From Stentor coeruleus (Eukaryota; Ciliophora; Heterotrichea; Heterotrichida; Stentoridae), in contig MPUH01000993.1 of assembly GCA_001970955.1 (NCBI GenBank), forward strand, positions 1 through 26,731: DNA of 26,731 bases, written 5' to 3'. Numbering within the stretch: position 1 is the first letter of the stretch; every line of letters begins with the position of its first letter. Both the position numbers and the translations under genes were made by a program. Under the pieces are notes generated by a model, which worked only from the letters and a program-made list of their open reading frames with translations, ran no database searches and had not been told where the DNA came from. Below, one piece after another: positions 1-9,553 of this stretch.

Positions 1-47
1 GCTTGCCTTACGATCTACTGAGATCCATCCTCCTTCCTTCGATTTGT
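1..47 (+). rRNA. 3' end of large-subunit (26S/28S) rRNA, partial
   Basis: The first 47 bases align by eye with the 3' end of eukaryotic LSU rRNA as I remember it from yeast 25S. They contain the conserved TTACGATCT-CTGAGAT core at about 8-23 and end in GATTTGT at 41-47, the usual LSU 3' terminus. GC content is clearly higher here than in the AT-rich DNA that follows. The gene enters from the left edge, so only its terminal helix region is present. The mature 3' end is placed at 47 by analogy. A search against ciliate LSU rRNA would settle it. Confidence 0.85.
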
Positions 48-349
48 CACCCTGATTATATTCTTATGCTGGGGTAGTGTAGAAGACTTTGGATTTTATT
101 TTTTATTTTTAAAGTTATGCTGGGGTTATTGATATGACTTTGTGAAACTTTGGTTAGAGGTGAATTAATTTGTGAAATTTAGATTTTTTAATTGTTATAT
201 GGAGTTTAAAGGTTTCAGATGGAATTCTTTATAGGCTGAGTGTTTGGAATGCTTTCAAGGTAGATTATTGATATTTTTTTTTATGGGTATGTTTACTTTA
301 ACTTTTCTTTAAAATTTTAAATCAAGCATATGGAAAATCTTGGTTATAA
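48..349 (+). other. rDNA 3' spacer and upstream region of the kelch gene
   Basis: This 302-bp stretch separates the LSU rRNA end from the first protein gene. It is T/G-rich on the + strand. It holds a 12-bp direct repeat (TTATGCTGGGGT at 64-75 and 115-126) with weaker similarity just downstream of each copy. No tRNA or 5S gene is visible. A short upstream ATG near 330 opens a frame of about 20 codons overlapping the kelch start in another frame; I do not consider it a gene. Confidence 0.6.
64..126 (+). repeat. 12-bp direct repeat downstream of LSU rRNA
   Basis: TTATGCTGGGGT occurs at 64-75 and again at 115-126, 51 bp apart. Each copy is followed about 11 bp later by GACTTT. The position, 17 bp and 68 bp after the rRNA end, would suit an RNA polymerase I termination or 3' processing element. 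That role is inference only. Confidence 0.5.
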
Positions 350-1837
350 ATGGAAATTTCCTTATGCCAATTTGAATCCTGTAAGCTAGACCCCGAGTAT
401 TTATGTAAAGGTTTTGAGCATTCAAATTACTTTTGCACTGAGCATTTAGAGGTTCATTGTGGAGAAGGTAATGATCACAACATATCGAAAAATTTCATTG
501 ATCTAGTTGAAAGCGATAGAGTAATTTTGATCAATAAGTGCAAAATATCCTTAAGAAGCCTTAAAGAAATGAAAACAAATATAAGTAAAAAGCTAAATGA
601 ATCTATAGAAAAGCTAATGAAGCAATCTATAAATGACTTTGAATTTATAAGAAAAAAAGAACTCCTTATTAGTGAAGTTATCAACTTTTTAAAGTTAAAG
701 AATAAATTAATACTAAGAGCAATGCAAAGCAAAGAAGAAAAGTTTATAATGAAGTATATAAGCACTCCAGATAAACTCACTAAAAAAATCAGTGAAAAAG
801 AAGCCCAGATTATCTGTAAATTGGATTTTGAACAGAGAGAAACTAACTTAAAAGCACAAATAGAAAAATTTCAGGAAGACTTTCAAGAAAAATTGATTCT
901 TCTTGATGAAAAGCACAAGGAATCCATTGCTGATGAAACCAAAAAGTTTCAATTGACCATTGAAGAAATTAATAATAGCATGCTAGATAATATTGCCCAG
1001 CTGAAAAACCGATTAACTTATTTAGAAGAAAATACTGGATATATTCAAGATGACGATAAAGAAAGTCAGTATTTTTACTTTTTTAATCAAGATTCAAAAA
1101 GGCTGAACACTATTAATTTAGCTTCTGATAAAGATACCTTTTACGATTATGATATCCCTGATTTGATGGGTTATAGTGGGGGTTTTTGCATGGTGAGTCC
1201 TGAATTATTTTTTGTTAACTCAGGATATGTCGGTGGAGCTTATATTACTGGAAATACCTATATTTTCAATTTGGAACAGAAAAGTGCTGAAAAAAAGGAA
1301 TCATTGAAGATACGCGGATTTAATGGAGTTTGCTCATTTCTTAATGACTGTATTTATAGCTTTGCAGGATATAATTTGTCAGCTTTATTAACTGAAAGCG
1401 TAAAATTTGATTTAAATGCAGGTAAATGGCAGAACATTCAAGACTTACCACTTGCAACTCATTGCAATTCAAGTGTTGTTTTTGGGAATAAAATAATTAT
1501 AATTGGCTATAATATCGCATCTGCTTATATTTACAGTGTACAAGAAAACTCTTATTCATCTGTTGGTGTATTCCAAGCAAGCTGCTACAAAATGATTTTT
1601 AAGGTTCGAAATAAAGTTTATGTCTTGGAAAATAATAAATTGCATGAAAATACATGCCCAGGCCTTGGACAGTTTTCATATATAGCCACATCAATTGGGG
1701 TAGGTGAGCGCTTAACTTGTATTCCAACAACTTACAAAAAAGAAGTTTATTTTATGGTTAGAAACAACAACAGTATATTCAAGATAAATCTTCAAACTAA
1801 AAGTGTCACTGTGTTTAGGAATACAAATTTCAACTAA
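350..1837 (+). CDS. B-box-like zinc finger, coiled-coil and kelch-propeller protein
   Basis: A 495-residue protein with three parts. Residues 6-43 carry a Cys/His cluster (C6, C11, C19, C29, H32, H36, C37, H43) resembling a B-box or related zinc-binding fold. Residues about 55-225 are Lys/Glu-rich and should form a coiled coil. Residues about 240-490 look like a kelch-type beta-propeller; the clearest blade is around 325-372, with KFDLNAGKWQNIQDLP. The order finger-coil-propeller is TRIM-like, but there is no RING, so I would call it an adaptor or scaffold rather than an E3 ligase. The start ATG directly follows TATAA at 345-349. It reads away from the rDNA end and stops at TAA. The substrate or partner cannot be read from the sequence. 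Confidence 0.85.
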   Translation: MEISLCQFESCKLDPEYLCKGFEHSNYFCTEHLEVHCGEGNDHNISKNFIDLVESDRVILINKCKISLRSLKEMKTNISKKLNESIEKLMKQSINDFEFIRKKELLISEVINFLKLKNKLILRAMQSKEEKFIMKYISTPDKLTKKISEKEAQIICKLDFEQRETNLKAQIEKFQEDFQEKLILLDEKHKESIADETKKFQLTIEEINNSMLDNIAQLKNRLTYLEENTGYIQDDDKESQYFYFFNQDSKRLNTINLASDKDTFYDYDIPDLMGYSGGFCMVSPELFFVNSGYVGGAYITGNTYIFNLEQKSAEKKESLKIRGFNGVCSFLNDCIYSFAGYNLSALLTESVKFDLNAGKWQNIQDLPLATHCNSSVVFGNKIIIIGYNIASAYIYSVQENSYSSVGVFQASCYKMIFKVRNKVYVLENNKLHENTCPGLGQFSYIATSIGVGERLTCIPTTYKKEVYFMVRNNNSIFKINLQTKSVTVFRNTNFN

Positions 1838-2173
1838 ATTAGATTAGGTTATTTTATTAACAGGCTTTAAAATATATGTATTAACAATCAAATTATTATA
1901 TAACTTAAATTGTCATAAATTTTGTTTAATCTAATTTTTATCAAGTTAAAATAAGTTTCAGAGAAATCATAAAATATACTATGATGTAAATCTTGGATAT
2001 ACAACTATAAAAGTAAGTTCAAAGATTTTTGTATAAACATATATACAAGGAAGCTTAAAAGATGATGATAAATTAGGTAGCATAATGAAAAAATATTTTT
2101 CAATAAATAGGCATTGGCTAGATTTCACATTAAAATAAAGCCCAATAAGCAAAAAATAATTCTAAAGATAAGT
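1838..2173. other. Intergenic region between converging frames
   Basis: AT-rich sequence between the 3' end of the kelch gene and the 3' end of a possible minus-strand fragment. I see no supported gene, RNA or repeat in it. Confidence 0.5.
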
Positions 2174-2479
2174 TTATTTGAGATCCCATCGAGCTTTACC
2201 CCTATTAAATCCTACTCCCCCATTAATATTATCATGATTATCCCATTCTCTCAACCTTCTTCTTTCAAATGTAATTGAAGTAAGGTCTAAATTTTGCAGT
2301 TTTTCAAAATTTACTTGGGCCAAAAAATAGCTAATTTTGTCTGAATGCATAATAGATAGTTTATACACTTTCAAAAAAATTTTATAGCTACCCACGATAT
2401 CTCTACTGGGATTGTCAATTTCAGAAATTGTAAATTTTTGTAAAAAGAAGAACAATTTCAAAGATTTATTGCTTTGCAA
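2174..2479 (-). pseudogene. Possible 3' gene fragment, orphan
   Basis: An open frame of about 101 codons with no ATG; its first possible initiator is TTG. The C-terminal half looks like real protein, charged and non-repetitive, ending in GFNRGKARWDLK. Upstream on the minus strand a short frame starting with ATG near 2515 joins it only by a frameshift, and no 15- or 16-nt GT...AG intron repairs the join. The frame is G-rich on its sense strand, as the 3' ends of the other genes here are. It may be the remnant of a gene that lost its 5' part, or a gene with an unusual 5' exon. I do not recognise the family. Open frames of about 70 codons are expected by chance at this composition, so the case is only moderate. 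Confidence 0.35.
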
Positions 2480-3329
2480 TAAAATAGTGTAATTTTATAT
2501 CTAAATATCGAAAAAATAAGCATTCTATAATTATAATGAAAATCAAAGTATAATTAATTGTTTTGTATACTAAATAAAAAGAAATTATTATAGAATTATG
2601 AAAGGAATTTGCTGATTAAGATGCTCATTATTGTTTCTGCATATCTATAATTTGCTATAATATTTTAATCAGGGTTAAATTTGAATAAAAGTAAATAAGC
2701 CCATTGATTTTTTTAATTTTTATATAGAAAACCTTACTAAATATATAAACGCATTAGCTCATTTCTTTGCATTTATTTATTAATAGATTAGTAATTAAAA
2801 TCATAGCCTGTTTATATATAATGCATCTTACTATCTAGATAATTTTATATTTTATTATCTAAGAATTATCATATTAAGATTTTGAAAAATAATAAATATC
2901 ATGCATTATATATTTAGAATTATAAAATACATCATATTATACACAATAAAATCTATAAAATATTTTGGTATATAAAATCTGTAATTATCTTTTATATCTT
3001 AACTTTTTCTCCTACACCCTCTACAATAAAATTACTTATTTTATATTTTGATTTTTTTCATAAACCTGAAGCAGTTTTATAGTTGGAGAATCTCGCTTGT
3101 TTAAAATACTTTATACAAAGATAACACAAGCATTTATTTAAACATTTTATTAAACTAAAATTTCGAATTATAATTTTAAAATAAGACTAAACAGAATGAT
3201 TTAAAAATTAAATCAAGTAAATCAATGAGTTTTTAATAATCTTCTAATTTGATCTCAAATATCATTTATAAAAATCATAAAATCTAGTAAAAACTTATGA
3301 TTATTTATCTCTACTCTAATTTTAATTAT
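2480..3329. other. AT-rich intergenic region
   Basis: Very AT-rich stretch downstream of the RING-array gene. I see no supported coding region, RNA gene or long repeat. Confidence 0.5.
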
Positions 3330-4565
3330 CTAATTAACTAATGAATTTCCACACCAATAGCAACATAAATTATTTTCAAAATACCCAGTACAATATTGAC
3401 AGTATCTACAACTAGTAAATTTAATGTTTGTACCCTCAAAAATTGAACCGTAGAATCTAATAAATTGATCATCTAAGTTATATTTTGCACAAACATTTTG
3501 CGCAGTTCTAAAAAACATCTGAAGTCCATAGCAATACTTTACTTGACATTCTTGACAACTAAAGCTGTATTTTCCTGAGTTTAAAACTGCAAAGTCTTTA
3601 TTAAACATATTTTTAATAAGCTCTTCAAAATCTCTTTCAAAAGCATATTGAGCTTGGGCTATACTTCTTTTATGATCGCATACATAGGAAATATTACAAT
3701 CAGGTATCATTGTAATAGAGGTTCTTTGGGTATTATTTTCACTTGGTCTAATACTATTTTGAATAAAACTTTGTTGATTATGAGGATTATAATAGCTTGA
3801 ATCATTAACATTATTTATATTTATTGAATTTTGCAATGTTGCTGGCCTGTTATGATATGTATATTCAATAGTTATTTTGTCTTTGCATGATTCACAGTTA
3901 ACTTTTTCTATGTAATTTGTGCTGATTAAGCATTTATTATAGCATTTTTCACAAAAATAATGTTTGTCATGTGATTGCATGCACTGAGAAATAAAAAAAA
4001 TATCATTGCAAACAGCGCATTCTGAGAAATCATCTGGCTGACAATATGAGCAAAAAGTAGCAATTTCATCTCTTTTTTTAATTATGCAAATTTTACAAAA
4101 AAAATGATATTGGCATGTAGATGTAATGTACTTGTCAGAGTTTTTTACAAATCCAAAGCAGCATTTGCAATAGAAAAAAGCACATTTTATACAATTGTAG
4201 CATTTATAGATTTCTTTATTATGTAGTTTCAAAAGAGAGCTACGTGCGCATTTCATACATGATGAATGATCATTGCAACATGGTGATGGATTTTCAGCAT
4301 CATCGCAGTAGATACAATTACCACGGCCAAAGAAATTACTGAGTTTTTTTTTTAGACTGCTTTTCGGATAGTAGAATGATTTGCACTCTTCACAATCGAT
4401 TTCTGACTTACTTAAAATCTTAGAATTCTCATAGCATGAAAAGCAGGTACAATGCCATAAACAGCCTACATTACAAATTAAGCTTGTAATTGCTACATTT
4501 GTTTTGCAAGTGTAACAAATCAGAGAATTCATTAATATATTATATGGAAAAATGATGGGATGCAT
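3330..4565 (-). CDS. Cys-rich protein with four tandem RING-type fingers
   Basis: A 411-residue protein with 46 cysteines. Residues 17-227 contain four consecutive C3HC4 patterns. Finger A uses C17/C20/C35/H38/C41/C44/C58/C61. Finger B uses C84/C87/C97/H100/C103/C106/C122/C125. Finger C uses C133/C136/C151/H154/C157/C160/C172/C175. Finger D uses C183/C186/C195/H202/C205/C208/C224/C227. Three of the four share the core C-x2-H-x2-C-x2-C. Fingers B, C and D are separated by only seven intervening residues. A polar Asn/Ser-rich linker (about 238-290) follows, then a C-terminal domain with further Cys pairs ending in a ribbon-like CxxC set (CRYCQYC and CCYWCG). Single RING domains usually recruit E2 enzymes for ubiquitination; this array does not follow the RING1-IBR-RING2 layout. 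The start could also be Met12 (4532); both ATGs have TATAA just upstream. Stop is TAG. Function as an E3 ligase is inference. Confidence 0.8.
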   Translation of the reverse strand: MHPIIFPYNILMNSLICYTCKTNVAITSLICNVGCLWHCTCFSCYENSKILSKSEIDCEECKSFYYPKSSLKKKLSNFFGRGNCIYCDDAENPSPCCNDHSSCMKCARSSLLKLHNKEIYKCYNCIKCAFFYCKCCFGFVKNSDKYITSTCQYHFFCKICIIKKRDEIATFCSYCQPDDFSECAVCNDIFFISQCMQSHDKHYFCEKCYNKCLISTNYIEKVNCESCKDKITIEYTYHNRPATLQNSININNVNDSSYYNPHNQQSFIQNSIRPSENNTQRTSITMIPDCNISYVCDHKRSIAQAQYAFERDFEELIKNMFNKDFAVLNSGKYSFSCQECQVKYCYGLQMFFRTAQNVCAKYNLDDQFIRFYGSIFEGTNIKFTSCRYCQYCTGYFENNLCCYWCGNSLVN

Positions 4566-6014
4566 TTTATAGATAATTTTCCAGTTGATTAAAATTAATC
4601 ATTTAGTCTGTAATGTAAGAGATTTTTTGAGATTTTTCATTGATTATTTTTTGATGGTGATTTATACTTTCAAACTTTGTGATAAAATCATCAACTCTTC
4701 CAATATAAATCATTTATAAATCAAGGCATTACTATAATATTTTAATTTTATAGTTATACCTAAGTATCATATTATATAAGTATATTATCACGTAAACTCG
4801 CTTGAAATCTTAATGCTATAGTTGCAAGGCTATGAATTTACTCCATAGGTAGTGATTTTTATATTGGATAATTATTTTTATATCTTTTAGTAAAATTATT
4901 GAAATAAGCTGTTTGCATTGTTGTTAATCATCATCTATTTTTAATCATCCTAGATTATATTATAAAGTAAATATCCATACAAGAAATTTTTTAAAATAAG
5001 TCGAGCGATATGCTAAAAAATTATAATATATAAGTATTGATTGTATTATACAAAATATAATATTTTTTACTAACGATTTAATCTGCTATTATTTAATTTC
5101 TAATCTAAGCCTTATATTAAAAGATTATTAACTTAAATAAACTTTGTATTCCTATTTCATAATAATCTTTAAAGAAATTCACCACTTTAGTTTAATTTGT
5201 TTATCAAAATATTTTCTGTTAAGTTGATTTATATAAATTATGGATAGTAAATATTTTACAAGACCTTCCTGAGCCAGGCCAATATTTTTACATTTTTTCG
5301 TAGTAAAAAACTAAAGCTTTTTATCTAATTTGAAGCAGTTTTTTTATCCAAATAATATATTTATGTAGTCATTTCTAATATTGATAAGCTTTAGTAGTTT
5401 AAGTTTTCATATATTTTTCAATTCCATAGAGGATTGCTTTTAAGGTAAAGATAATCATATATAGTATGCTTGGATAATTTCTAATGTAACTTGTTTTTAT
5501 TAGACTTTGGTAAAAATTAAAATTTTAATAAAACTTAATGTATTTATAAGTAGCATGCTTTCTGCTTTTCACTTGGCTTTCTTTGATATTTGCAATATCT
5601 ATGCCTTTAAAAATCAAAATTATTAAGAAAAACCTTTTCTGATAAAAATTCCCATTATTTCCTAACTCGACATAAGACATTTTTCAATGGGTTACGAATT
5701 TCAGTACAGAAATGCTTAGAAAATTACCTTTCAGTAGCTTTCCATGCAAAATTTACTAAAAAAACACTTTTTCATAACTTATTAAATATTCGTATCTTTA
5801 TCAACTCGATTTATCATATAAATTGCATGTAAATAATAGGCAGTTGGCTTATAGTTTAAGTCTATCTCCTTGATTTTTTTTAGTCTAAAAAGTGGTAAAA
5901 TACAACGTTTCCTAATAAAAAGGACCATAATATTCATTTACTGTTTTTTTAGAAGTTTATTTTAGTCTTCACACCAATTAAAAGCTTAATCTAGTTAAAA
6001 TACTCTCTATTCAT
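4566..6014. other. Intergenic region with one weak candidate relic
   Basis: About 1.45 kb lie between the RING-array gene and the C2H2 gene, both on the minus strand. The only structure I can point to is an open frame on the + strand at 5611-5832, listed separately. The rest is AT-rich with no recognisable gene or RNA. Confidence 0.5.
5601..5859 (+). pseudogene. Weak candidate relic with one possible 15-nt intron
   Basis: An ATG at 5601 opens a frame that would run into a 73-codon open frame (5611-5829) if one A were missing from the A run at 5628-5632. Near its 3' end a perfect 15-nt intron candidate (GTAAATAATAGGCAG, 5829-5843) would replace the TAA stop and add five codons to a TAA at 5857-5859. 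The translation contains a plausible mid-section (around FNGLRISVQKCLENYL). Frames of this length are expected a few times per window by chance, so it is listed only because of the intron-like sequence. No family is recognised. Confidence 0.2.
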
Positions 6015-6431
6015 TTAAAATACATTAGGGAGTTGAGCCTTGGCTATTATAGAGACAAAAGCTGGCAAGATAAAGTCAGGATTTTTCACTGACATATCAT
6101 CAATATGCTCTTGACTCAAGTAACTCTCAAAAAGTTTTTGAATGTTTAACTCGCTTGGATTCTTCTGATGAAACTTCTTATGTGCAGACAAATGAGTACC
6201 TTGACGAAAACTCATTTGGCACTCAGGTAATGGACATTTGTATGGCTTTTCTCCAGTATGAATGTACATGTGCTCTTTAAGGTTTTGCCTTGATGCCAAA
6301 GATTTGTTACAGGCTTTGCATTGATATTTATTTACTAGACTGTGAAACGCGAGGATATGACGCTTTAGTATTGCATTACTGACATACGATTTCTCACACC
6401 CTGCAGCTTTACACTTGTATAAATCTTTCAT
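6015..6431 (-). CDS. Three-finger C2H2 zinc finger protein
   Basis: A 138-residue protein built of three C2H2 fingers: C7/C12/H25/H30, C38/C41/H54/H58 and C66/C71/H84/H88. Fingers two and three are joined by the classical TGEKPY linker, which strongly suggests sequence-specific DNA binding in the nucleus. Fingers one and three have a four-residue gap between the cysteines. The C-terminal 50 residues (about 89-138) have no finger and are mildly hydrophobic; they could be an interaction segment. The gene stands alone, with more than 500 bp free on both sides. Start is the ATG at 6431 and stop is TAA. The target cannot be inferred. Confidence 0.85.
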   Translation of the reverse strand: MKDLYKCKAAGCEKSYVSNAILKRHILAFHSLVNKYQCKACNKSLASRQNLKEHMYIHTGEKPYKCPLPECQMSFRQGTHLSAHKKFHQKNPSELNIQKLFESYLSQEHIDDMSVKNPDFILPAFVSIIAKAQLPNVF

Positions 6432-6937
6432 TAACTATATAAACTCCATTTAACATTAGCCACAGATTATTGTCATAAAATGTATATTAAATAATTATTC
6501 TTCACACCAGTCCCAATTTTTTTTCTTATTATTTTCTTGCTATATCAATATTTTACCATAATTAATTATAAACCTTTTGCTTATTTTAATTAGTACTTAG
6601 GATATTGAGTAAAAAATGCAATTGGCGTTTATATTTTGGGTATATCAAATAGTTTATTTATATGTTTTTTGGTTGTCGAATATGCTTGAAATATTTACTC
6701 ACCCACTTAATATCTTTTAAAATCTATAATTTTAGTTGTATATCCACTTAAATTAATATTTTTACAACAAAATCAACTCAATTATAAAATTAAGCATCTC
6801 AACGAATTCCTAACCGATAAAACCTCTTAATAATACTCTAACCTAACTTCAAGTCTCCACAAAGCTTTAAAATTCAATCTTTTCTTATACCATAAACATC
6901 ATTTGCCCTAATTTTATAAATTTATATAACTTATTAG
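6432..6937. other. Intergenic region, nothing recognised
   Basis: About 500 bp between the C2H2 gene and the PP2C gene, both on the minus strand. It is AT-rich, and from about 6740 it becomes C-rich on the + strand, so G-rich in the sense of the PP2C 3' flank. No gene or RNA is visible. Confidence 0.5.
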
Positions 6938-8314
6938 TTAAATTATTATAGGAGATGAGGTTGCAGGAATCAGCAATGACCCTCTTCGTGGATCTTTATT
7001 AAACTTCCCTTCAATATTACTACTTTCCAAATCATCACCCTTAACACTTACTTTTCTCACAGTATCTTTTCTAGTTTTTAATAGTAAATCAACTGAGCTT
7101 TCTCTTAATTCTAACACAACACAAGATATATCATCAATATTCACATCTTCTTCTTTTACTATTGAAAACCATCTAACCCTAGCTTCTTCACAAAGCATTT
7201 GAGCAATACAACTATTGCTTGGATTTGCTAAATGTCCTTGAACCGACTTTCTGGTTTTGCGTTTGCAAAGTTTTCTATAGCTTTCAACAAAATTAACAGC
7301 ATCATCATTATCCATAACATCCCATATCCCATCACTTGCGATGACAATAAAATAATCTTGTTCAATGATTGAATGTGTTGAGCATACAGGTTCAGAAATA
7401 ACCCCAAGTTTTCTACAACTAAAATCTCCAAGAGCTCGGCTTACAGAAAGTCCAGGTTGATTAGAATTAGATTCCCAGACACGAAATGGTCCAATACCAT
7501 GACCATGAGAGTTTTTGATTTGATCAACTCGGCCTCCACATTGAGTAATTCTAGCATGTTCTTCAGGTAGATCAGGTTTTTGATCAAAAGTTAATTGTAC
7601 TGAAGTTATGTATTTGTTTAAAACACTATTTCTTCGTTGTTTAACTTCAACAAGTGCTGGATTGATATGAAAAGGTCCATTATAAGTCATTGGGGTCATT
7701 TTTGGAGGATTTGAAGTTGCTAATATCGCCCTTGAGTCCCCTAAAGTTGCGCAATATACTTTATTATTTGCATACAAAAGAAGGACTTGTGTACTGTCTG
7801 ACCCTTACCATCCTGAAAGATTAGTATCAAAATCATTCTTACTAAGCTCTGAGTCGCATTTTTGTGTCACATAATGGAGGAAATCAATAGGATCTGGCTA
7901 TATAAAATTTACAAAATTTTTCAGTTCAGAAAACAAACTTTGCCCTAAGTCAGCACATAAAGATGAAACCTTGTGACCATTAACCCCATGACCATCATAA
8001 AGCCCAAGAAATATGCAATCGTCTGAGTTTATCACAAAACAGTTGTCTTGACAGTTTTTTTCTAAGTCATGACGAGGGTCTAAGCCAGGAATTATAGAGT
8101 AAGAAAGATGAACTGTTTTGTTTGATAATGAAACAGAGTCTGAGTAGATTTTTTGAGGCTCAGATAAATGAAATGCTACTTCGGAAAAATCACTGTTTGT
8201 TGTGCTTTGGTTTTTGGTTCGGATTTTAATTAGAGCTTGACGAGAATATTGAAGTTGGATTACTGGAGTCAGAGATTTCGTTTTGTCAGGTTTTTTAAAT
8301 GCACAGCTTCCCAT
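6938..8314 (-). CDS. PP2C-type Ser/Thr protein phosphatase, three exons with 15-nt introns
   Basis: Exons 8314-7913, 7897-7809 and 7793-6938 join to give 448 residues. PP2C enzymes (PPM family) are Mn/Mg-dependent Ser/Thr phosphatases, and the metal-binding landmarks are all here: QD at 89-90, DGHG at 107-110, GDSR at 182-185, SDGIWD at 317-322 and DDIS at 384-387. The second splice restores the expected SGCT strand before the GDSR motif, which strongly supports both introns. The N-terminus MGSC is a likely myristoylation site with a neighbouring palmitoylatable Cys, so membrane attachment is probable. A basic 60-residue tail follows the catalytic core. The core carries an insertion of about 35 residues after GDSR (about 190-230). 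Stop is TAA. Activity is likely; the substrate is unknown. Confidence 0.92.
7794..7808 (-). other. 15-nt spliceosomal intron 2 of the PP2C gene
   Basis: On the sense strand it reads GTAAGGGTCAGACAG and interrupts the codon for Cys164. Reading through it meets an in-frame TAA formed across its 5' end (the frame reads TGG TAA). Removal gives the conserved SGCT segment just before the GDSR motif. Confidence 0.9.
7898..7912 (-). other. 15-nt spliceosomal intron 1 of the PP2C gene
   Basis: On the sense strand it reads GTAAATTTTATATAG, phase 0, between Phe134 and Pro135. Unspliced, its terminal TAG is an in-frame stop. Removing it continues the PP2C frame without any other change. Confidence 0.9.
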
Positions 8315-8999
8315 ATTTATTTTAGATAGATGGTTGTATGGTAAGTTTATAAGATGAATAATATTCTATAATGGAAGAGATCATATAGGAATAGGAGTTT
8401 GTTGATTGTTTTTGGAGTTGGTTTAGGATTTAATGTGGCTATAATTTGAGGGATTATTGGTTTTGGGATTAATTAAGAATTTAGGTAATGCTTTTGTGAG
8501 GATTATTAGCTTAGTTTATGTTGAGAATAAAATTTAAATAAATGAACTTAAAGATTTGGTTATTTATGTGAGAAGACTTAAAAAAAATTATAGTTAAAAA
8601 ATTAGTATTTTTTTGGAATTATTTGGTAAATAGTTGTGATTTATTTTCAAAATAAGTATTCGCTTTTTAAGTAGCACCGCATATAAACTTTAATAGAGTA
8701 TTTCATTGTATAAATCTATATACGCCTCGGAAATAAATCATTCAACTTTTGATAAATATAAAATTCAGTGAGAAAACACTAAATCTCATAATATAATAAC
8801 AATATTTACTACCTACATATTAAAAAAATTATATTATCACCCAATATAAATACTTCTTTATTAAAGAATAGCTTCAATGTATTGATTTCCCAAGAGTTAC
8901 AAAAAACAAGTTCTAATATCAATTCTTATAAACTAAATAAAATTACTTTAAAAAAATTATAATTTCTTATCCAAAGTATAACAAAAAAAAACTTTCCAC

Positions 9000-9021
9000 C
9001 CAAAAAAATGTATTTTTTTGG
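9000..9021. repeat. Inverted repeat with 10-bp arms and 2-nt centre
   Basis: CCAAAAAAAT at 9000-9009 and its exact reverse complement ATTTTTTTGG at 9012-9021 flank GT. It lies mid-way in a divergent intergenic region. The arms are mostly A/T tracts, so chance is not excluded. Confidence 0.6.
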
Positions 9022-9553
9022 AAATATTAGATATAATCACTCATATTTTTTCCGTCTAAATAATTTATGAGTTTTAATTTATATATAGTATATGCTGATT
9101 CTATACAAATAATATAAATGGTTAACTTATATACTTATATATTTTTAAATTTTTTACTTTTTATAGTATGATTCGTCATATGGATTAAAAATATAATAAA
9201 TTTCTAAGTAAATACTATTTTATTCGGCAATAGATTAGTTTAAAGAAAATAATAATATATCAATAATATTAAGAAATTGAAATTAGACTAAATGCTTTCA
9301 TTACTATTTGTAATTTAATTCTTTTGAGAGATTTATTCTTTTAGTTTTTTGAGTAATAAGTATAATATTGGTTTTTTACTTTATACTTTTTGACATTATT
9401 TAATTATAATTATTTTATTGTCAAGCTATAAAGCTGCAGATTAATATTGAATATATAGTGATCATTCTTAAGAGTTTATATGTTTTTTTAATAGACCGTT
9501 TCAGAGGTTTATGCCCAAGCATTTAAATTTGAGTCCTAGGCTTTTCTGAGAAA

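Noticed and set aside
475-780. Minus-strand frame of 101 codons inside the kelch gene
   Set aside because: It is antisense to the Lys/Glu-rich coiled-coil region, which yields Leu/Ser/Phe-rich frames by composition.
1607-1620. tRNA B-box-like GGTTCGAA
   Set aside because: It lies inside the kelch gene and has no acceptor stem or A box around it.
7228-7431. Second minus-strand frame inside PP2C exon 3
   Set aside because: It overlaps conserved PP2C motifs in another frame; the PP2C frame carries the catalytic residues.
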